Source of the DNA: JANOYY01 sp031418035
GTDB taxonomy: Bacteria > Actinomycetota > Acidimicrobiia > Acidimicrobiales > JANYDT01
Direction of reading: 5' to 3'
Assembly (NCBI GenBank): GCA_031418035.1
Contig: JANOWU010000222.1
Coordinates: forward strand, 1 to 34,228
Length of the DNA stretch: 34,228 nucleotides
Both the position numbers and the translations under genes were made by a program. Positions within the stretch are counted from its first letter, which is position 1, and every line of letters starts with the position of its first letter. Shown piece by piece: positions 31,503 through 34,228 of this stretch. The notes below the pieces were generated by a model that saw only the letters and a list, made by a program, of their open reading frames with translations, searched no databases and was not told the origin of the DNA.

Positions 31503-32521
31503 CGACTCGTGTCGCCGCTGAATCGCTGCCGAAGACGGCCAAGCCAGTTTCGGTCGGCGTCGACGGGAGAACTCGCTGCGTGCAGTGCGTGCTCGGCGGC
31601 AACGGGTTCGGCCTCCGCAGCAACGGGTGCGCTCTCGGCAACGGATTCGGCCTCGGCGGCAGCGGGTGCGCTCTCGTCGGCAACGGGTTCGGGAGCCAAC
31701 AAATCGTCGATCGACGCTCGTCGATGTTTGGGCAACACCAGCAGATTGGTATGACCCTGTCCGGCAGGCGAATAGGCGCCGCTGGCGGCCATCCTCGCAA
31801 GTTCCACAAGGGAGATCGGCCGAAGAACGCCCTTCCACTCGTCGAGATCGAAACAGTCGTGTGACACACCAACGATCGGCGTCAGCAGCCCAATCAGTTC
31901 CTCTGCCGAAGCGCCGCAGTCCTGAAGCCCGTAGGGCCAGTACTCGATTACCAGCGAGATATCGCCGACACGTTCGCCGGAGAGCGTTGCCGCAGCGCCA
32001 CGCAGGATCGCAACTTCTGACCCCTGCGTGTCCAGCTTGATGACGGTGGGCGTGCGGCTACCCAACTTGTCATCGAGCACCTCGACCCCGATCGTGACGG
32101 TCTCCCCGACCGGAAGGGCAGACACCCGGTGATCACCCTGGTTGAACGAGGATAATTGCAGGGTCGAAGTACCGGCACGTCGGCCGAGCGCCACACCGTG
32201 GATCTCGACGAAACCGTCAAGGGAGTTCGCGCCAATGTTCGCCTTCAACAGTGCGAGGTTGCCCGGCTCGGGTTCGAACGCCATGACCTGCGCGCCCATC
32301 GCTGCGGCCATCATCGAATACCAACCGATGTTCGCTCCGCAATCGACGAGGAGTTCTCCCGGTTGGAGCAGGCGCAAAATGATGGTCGTTTCTAGCGATT
32401 CCCAGATCCCGTTGCCCGCGATCTCCTCGGAGATGTACTGATCGTGAGACTCATGCAGGTGCATGGAGAGACGACGGCCTGCGGAGCCGGGCACCGCGAC
32501 TTCGACAACTCGGGACCCCAT
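31499..32521 (-). CDS. FkbM-family SAM-dependent methyltransferase
   Basis: A 340-residue protein. The SAM-binding motif I is 'LLVDCGANIGWYSMMAAAMG', followed by 'VMAFEPEPGNLALLKANIGA', 'VIKLDTQGSEVAILRGAAAT' and 'LVIEYWPYGLQDCG', the classic FkbM pattern. FkbM enzymes O-methylate sugars or polyketides. The C-terminal 60 residues are an Ala/Glu/Pro-rich low-complexity tail encoded by 39-42-bp repeats. I chose the ATG at 32521 because GGAG lies six bases upstream; a TTG four codons earlier is the alternative. Confidence 0.9.
   Translation of the reverse strand: MGSRVVEVAVPGSAGRRLSMHLHESHDQYISEEIAGNGIWESLETTIILRLLQPGELLVDCGANIGWYSMMAAAMGAQVMAFEPEPGNLALLKANIGANSLDGFVEIHGVALGRRAGTSTLQLSSFNQGDHRVSALPVGETVTIGVEVLDDKLGSRTPTVIKLDTQGSEVAILRGAAATLSGERVGDISLVIEYWPYGLQDCGASAEELIGLLTPIVGVSHDCFDLDEWKGVLRPISLVELARMAASGAYSPAGQGHTNLLVLPKHRRASIDDLLAPEPVADESAPAAAEAESVAESAPVAAEAEPVAAEHALHAASSPVDADRNWLGRLRQRFSGDTSR
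31598..31694 (+). repeat. Imperfect 39-42-bp repeat in the FkbM gene 3' end
   Basis: Copies begin at 31598, 31637 and 31679 with GGCAACGG(G/A)TTCGG. Read on the minus strand they encode 13-14-residue Ala/Glu/Pro/Ser-rich units. Unit lengths are multiples of three, so copy changes keep the frame. Confidence 0.8.
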
Positions 32522-32639
32522 GGTTAGCTCCAAAACAAAAGACGTAATGACCGGGTGCTGCAGGCGACACCGGCGCGACCGCAGACTCGACTCTCCCGAT
32601 AGCCTCGGAAAGTTGTGTCGCTCGAATATCAGCTTTTCG

Positions 32640-32712
32640 TGCGTCGCGTGGGTTTCGATCCCACCACCAACGGATTAAAAGTCCGTTGCTCTACCGAATG
32701 AGCTAGCGACGC
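32640..32712 (-). tRNA. tRNA-Lys (anticodon UUU)
   Basis: The minus strand folds into a complete cloverleaf of 73 bases: acceptor GCGTCGC/GCGACGC (seven perfect pairs), D-arm GCTC/GAGC, anticodon stem ACGGA/TCCGT with loop CTTTTAA (anticodon TTT), variable loop TGGTG, and T-stem GTGGG/CCCAC with loop ATCGAAA, then the discriminator A. No CCA is encoded. The T-loop starts with A instead of the usual T at position 54. Confidence 0.95.
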
Positions 32713-32723
32713 ACCGGAAACGT

Positions 32724-32752
32724 TAGTTGCTCGGCAAGCCCCCGTGGGTCAA
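32724..32752 (-). promoter_or_regulatory. Candidate promoter of tRNA-Lys
   Basis: On the minus strand TTGACC (32752-32747) and CAACTA (32729-32724) are 17 bp apart, and the tRNA begins 11 bases after the second box. The -35 box is identical to that of the WhiB gene; the -10 match is modest. Confidence 0.45.
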
Positions 32753-32754
32753 TT

Positions 32755-33171
32755 TCAGGCCGGCCGAAGATAGGTCCCCTGCGCAACGGCGCTGGGTCGG
32801 GACTCATCGTCGGTCCACACCGCCATAGAAGCGACGATTGTCCGACGCCCGACCGTCAAGAGATCGGCCCGGCCCCAGAGCGTCGTACCGACGGCCGGAC
32901 GCAGAAAACGAATCGACAGCTCGCTGGTAACCGCCATTGGTTCGATCCCGATCGCACCGAAGACGGCGTAGTACATGACCGCATCACACAGCGCGAACTG
33001 GGTCGGGCCGCTGATGAGGTTTCCCGGTCGGAGTTGCGCCTCCGACACCTCCAACTTGGCTACCGCATGGCGTGCGCCGACGTCGGTACAGAGATTCACG
33101 GACCCCGGCCAACTGCTGGACAGGAAGTTGTTGACGTCGGCCGCAGTTACTTTGCCCGGGAGTTCGTTCAT
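32755..33171 (-). CDS. PaaI-like hotdog-fold thioesterase
   Basis: A 138-residue protein. The hotdog-fold blocks are 'ARHAVAKLEVSEAQLRPGNL', 'SGPTQFALCDAVMYYAVFGA', 'MAVTSELSIRFLRPAVGTTL' and 'GRADLLTVGRRTIVASMAVW'. The PaaI/YdiI group hydrolyses acyl-CoA thioesters; the catalytic acid is usually in the second block, here occupied by 'FALCDA' (Asp). I chose the ATG at 33171; the frame's earlier start adds 12 residues without family sequence. It is divergent from the slipin gene and upstream of tRNA-Lys on the same strand. Confidence 0.85.
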   Translation of the reverse strand: MNELPGKVTAADVNNFLSSSWPGSVNLCTDVGARHAVAKLEVSEAQLRPGNLISGPTQFALCDAVMYYAVFGAIGIEPMAVTSELSIRFLRPAVGTTLWGRADLLTVGRRTIVASMAVWTDDESRPSAVAQGTYLRPA

Positions 33172-33278
33172 TCTTGAGAAGCTACCGGCGCGGCCATCGA
33201 TCAACAACCCACGGCCTAGGGCACACGGCTAATGTCCCCCGGTGAGGTCCGATACGCGGACCCAAGGATGGTGCGCCC

Positions 33279-34073
33279 ATGGTTGCAATTCCGATTGTTC
33301 TCGTTTTGATCATTGCGTTCCTGTTTGCGTCGGTCAAGATCGTTCAGGAGTACGAGCGAGGCGTGATCTTTCGACTTGGCCGATGCGTCGGCGCGAAAGG
33401 GCCCGGCCTGTTCTTCATCGTTCCGATCATCGACAAGATCGTGCGCGTCAACCTGCAAACCATGGCGGTCCCGGTCGCTCCGCAACAGGTGATCACCAAA
33501 GACAACGTCACCACGCTCGTCGACGCCGTCGCATACTTCCAGGTACAAGATCCGGTGGCGTCGGTCATCAAGGTGAGCGGGTGGTACAACGCCAGCCAAC
33601 TCGTTGCCCAGACAACCCTCCGGGCAATCATCGGTCGTCACGAACTTGACCAACTGCTGAGCGAACGTGACCGCATCGATGCCGAGCTTCGCGACGCGCT
33701 CGATATTCAGACCGAAGTGTGGGGCATCAAGGTGCACCGCGTCGAAATTCGCGACGTGCAGTTGCCCGAAGGCATGCAGCGCGCGATGGCCAAACAGGCC
33801 GAGGCGGAACGCGAACGTCGATCGAAGATCATCGCGGCCGAAGGCGAGCTCCAGGCGTCGGAAATGCTGTCCCAGGCTGCGACGCGCATGGCCGAGTCAC
33901 CCGGCGCCATGCACCTGCGCACCCTGCAGACCCTCGCGGAGGTTGCCGTCGAGAAGAACTCCACGCTCGTCTTCCCGATTCCTGTCGAAATCATGGCCAC
34001 GATCCAAAACATCGGCGCCGTCGCGGCCCGTTCCCTGCGTGAGCCTCTGACACCAACCATCACGACCGACTGA
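33279..34073 (+). CDS. Slipin / stomatin-like SPFH (band 7) protein
   Basis: A 264-residue protein with one N-terminal membrane helix ('VAIPIVLVLIIAFLFASVKI') and an SPFH domain ('VQEYERGVIFRLGRCVGAKG', 'PGLFFIVPIIDKIVRVNLQT', 'ITKDNVTTLVDAVAYFQVQD'). A helical, coiled-coil-prone part ('MQRAMAKQAEAERERRSKII') ends in a short C-terminal segment 'LVFPIPVEIMATIQNIGAVA'. Slipins form membrane microdomain scaffolds and often pair with an NfeD protein; none is seen in the remaining 155 bp. The start has AAGGATG upstream. Confidence 0.95.
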   Translation: MVAIPIVLVLIIAFLFASVKIVQEYERGVIFRLGRCVGAKGPGLFFIVPIIDKIVRVNLQTMAVPVAPQQVITKDNVTTLVDAVAYFQVQDPVASVIKVSGWYNASQLVAQTTLRAIIGRHELDQLLSERDRIDAELRDALDIQTEVWGIKVHRVEIRDVQLPEGMQRAMAKQAEAERERRSKIIAAEGELQASEMLSQAATRMAESPGAMHLRTLQTLAEVAVEKNSTLVFPIPVEIMATIQNIGAVAARSLREPLTPTITTD

Positions 34074-34100
34074 CCCACCTCCCCGGCTCACCCCTTCCAG

Positions 34101-34176
34101 CTTGTGGTCGTTTTGCACCCTTGTGGTGCGTTTCGCCAGCCCAAACGCACCACAAGGTGCCCAAACGCACCACAAG
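34101..34176 (+). repeat. Large inverted repeat downstream of the slipin gene (possible terminator)
   Basis: CTTGTGGTGCGTTT (34120-34133) is followed after nine bases by its exact complement AAACGCACCACAAG (34143-34156), a 14-bp perfect stem. The right arm is repeated at 34163-34176, and a degenerate left arm, CTTGTGGTCGTTTT, is at 34101-34114. The hairpin could end slipin transcription although no T-run follows. Confidence 0.85.
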
Positions 34177-34228
34177 CCTGCGGCACACCACAAGCCCGCG
34201 GCACACCACAAGCCCGCGGCACACCACC
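34169..34228 (+). repeat. 18-bp tandem repeat running off the window
   Basis: Units ACCACAAGCCTGCGGCAC (34169-34186), then ACCACAAGCCCGCGGCAC twice (34187-34204 and 34205-34222), then the beginning of a fourth at 34223. The ACCACAAG core is the same as in the arms of the neighbouring inverted repeat. The array continues past the window edge. Confidence 0.95.

Noticed and set aside
30413..31864. Plus-strand open frame of 483 codons over the membrane-protein and FkbM gene region
   Set aside because: Arg/Gly/Asp-rich shadow of the polytopic membrane protein frame and antisense to the FkbM C-terminus.

Overview
The window is G+C-rich bacterial DNA, densely packed on both strands. Several marks point to the Actinobacteria: a WhiB-type iron-sulfur regulator, a PAC2-family protein, DUF2690 and DUF4389 proteins, frequent GTG starts, at least one well-formed leaderless promoter, and a tRNA without an encoded CCA. 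A lineage near the Acidimicrobiia is my guess; the sequence alone does not prove it.

Left part (1-11,900) is mostly ordinary metabolism. An EamA transporter (cut by the window edge) is divergent from an Lrp/AsnC regulator, which leads a plus-strand amino-acid or amine catabolic set: a class III aminotransferase, a tiny coupled ORF and a saccharopine-dehydrogenase-family oxidoreductase. The aminotransferase is broken by a perfect 25-bp tandem duplication. A minus-strand group follows (DUF6056-like membrane protein, NUDIX hydrolase, phosphoglycerate mutase, CoA-transferase, PAC2 protein). Then come NudC (plus) and, on the minus strand, threonine ammonia-lyase (frameshifted), a thioredoxin-like protein and a VOC protein.

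Middle part (12,340-23,000) looks accessory. It opens with a gene graveyard holding short tandem repeats, a frameshifted GNAT acetyltransferase remnant and a scrap of a DUF4143-type ATPase. An amidohydrolase (8-oxoguanine-deaminase type) and a WhiB gene with a near-ideal leaderless promoter follow. From 19,062 down to 15,648 five minus-strand reading frames are chained by 4-base start/stop overlaps: a two-domain DUF4389 membrane protein, a 43-codon ORF, a small membrane protein, an SRPBCC protein (frameshifted) and a 206-residue protein of unknown function. Divergent from it is a two-gene unit of a membrane-anchored serine hydrolase and a DUF6544-type protein. This divergent pair of units is the best candidate here for an undescribed cell-envelope system. 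A secreted DUF2690 protein comes next.

Right part (23,000-34,228): an ABC exporter operon with its own promoter/operator and a 32-residue glycine-zipper ORF coupled to its 3' end; two membrane proteins of unknown function; a stretch with a truncated STAS-like ORF and unrecognised ORFs; an asparaginase coupled to a DUF418-type acyltransferase-like membrane protein; a polytopic membrane protein; an FkbM methyltransferase; tRNA-Lys(UUU) with a promoter; a hotdog thioesterase; and a slipin. The right edge is an inverted and tandem repeat array running off the window.

Two themes cut across the window. First, at least four protein-coding regions carry frame-disrupting changes (aminotransferase, threonine ammonia-lyase, GNAT, SRPBCC). 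Second, short exact or near-exact tandem duplications of 14-25 bp recur. Both could be real biology (ongoing gene decay, slippage) or assembly error; read-level data would decide.
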